From NCBI GenBank assembly GCA_004297005.1, contig SCVA01000053.1, positions 1 to 33,083 of the forward strand: 33,083 nt of DNA. Reading direction: 5' to 3'. Both the position numbers and the translations under genes were made by a program. Position 1 is the first letter of the stretch. Each line of letters starts with the position of its first letter. The DNA comes from Nevskiaceae bacterium (GTDB lineage: Bacteria; Pseudomonadota; Gammaproteobacteria; Nevskiales; Nevskiaceae). Below the pieces are notes generated by a model. That model saw only the letters and a list, made by a program, of their open reading frames with translations. It was not told the origin of the DNA and searched no databases. Below, piece by piece: positions 32,953 to 33,083 of the stretch.

Positions 32953-33083
32953 CCTTCTGCCCTCGGGTTCTACCCCGTTTTCACGGACGGTTTGGAAAGG
33001 GATGAAAACTGCTGATCCCGCTTAGCGACTCTCCGTCGCATGCGAGGGTTGTGGAATCTCTCGATGTAGTCAAACACATCGGC
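32950..33083 (-). mobile_element. terminal part of an IS3-family element, running off the window
   Basis: The segment from TGACC (32950) to the window edge contains the 3' end of a transposase gene on the minus strand plus a short tail. Read on the minus strand it ends in GGTCA, matching the TG..CA ends of IS3-family elements. The other end and any target duplication lie outside the window. Confidence 0.5.
32970..33083 (-). CDS. IS3-family transposase OrfB, C-terminal fragment
   Basis: The minus-strand frame from the window edge to TAG at 32970-32972 gives 37 residues beginning ADVFDYIERFHNPRMRRR and ending SKPSVKTG. DVFDYIERFxNPRxRR is a hallmark of the C-terminus of IS3-family DDE transposases (rve domain). 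Because the window ends here, it cannot be told whether the rest of the transposase is intact. Confidence 0.7.
   Translation of the reverse strand, partial: ADVFDYIERFHNPRMRRRVAKRDQQFSSLSKPSVKTG

Noticed and set aside
1..33083. tRNA, rRNA, CRISPR arrays, phage genes
   Set aside because: Intergenic gaps were read through; none shows a tRNA cloverleaf, rRNA sequence, spaced repeats or phage structural genes.

Overview
The window is high-GC and reads as the chromosome of a gammaproteobacterium. Three conserved gene neighbourhoods support this: petABC followed by sspA and sspB, lpoA-yraN-gmhA divergent from rsmI, and SspB carrying the typical C-terminal RAHLRVVK-like tail. Two DUF1302-type outer-membrane proteins, a Xanthomonadales-style TonB-dependent receptor and the general composition suggest Nevskiales/Xanthomonadales (Solimonadaceae-like). 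That placement is an inference and less certain than the class.

Layout. 1-835: an integron attC-like site followed by a cassette-type membrane protein gene; no integrase is in view. 970-5058 (minus): a tight three-gene unit of MFS transporter, Asp-nucleophile alpha/beta-hydrolase and MFS-acyltransferase fusion, with a REP-like palindrome inside the hydrolase gene. 5224-6495 (plus): an ATP-grasp protein. 6508-7194 (minus): a secreted BPSL0067-family protein. 7370-12420: rsmI (minus) divergent from the overlapping series lpoA, yraN, gmhA and a GlcD-like FAD oxidase (plus). 12417-32587: everything is on the minus strand. In transcription order it holds a TonB-dependent receptor, a TPR/aspartyl-hydroxylase, a second aspartyl-hydroxylase, a peptide ABC importer (oppA-B-C-D, no oppF), two tandem DUF1302 outer-membrane proteins, petA-petB-petC, sspA, sspB and a lipoprotein PHB-depolymerase-like esterase. 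32588-33083: the upstream region of the receptor gene, then two oppositely oriented IS3-family transposase fragments.

The housekeeping parts are ordinary: cytochrome bc1 complex, ClpXP adaptor and stringent starvation protein, 16S rRNA methylation, peptidoglycan synthase activator. Two details there deserve attention. The LpoA homologue has no lipobox cysteine, and cytochrome b has PAWY in place of PEWY in its Qo motif.

The most interesting region is 22.9-32.6 kb. A TonB-dependent receptor (outer-membrane import), two Fe(II)/2-oxoglutarate aspartyl/asparaginyl beta-hydroxylase-like enzymes and a peptide ABC importer (inner-membrane import) lie in one direction. They look like an import-and-modify module for a peptidic substrate, or a module that hydroxylates the receptor itself. 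A strong intrinsic terminator sits between the receptor and the first hydroxylase. Its U-tract directly touches the Shine-Dalgarno sequence of that hydroxylase, which appears to start at TTG. The receptor and hydroxylases are visibly less GC-rich than the core genes, and IS debris lies upstream, so acquisition by transfer is plausible.
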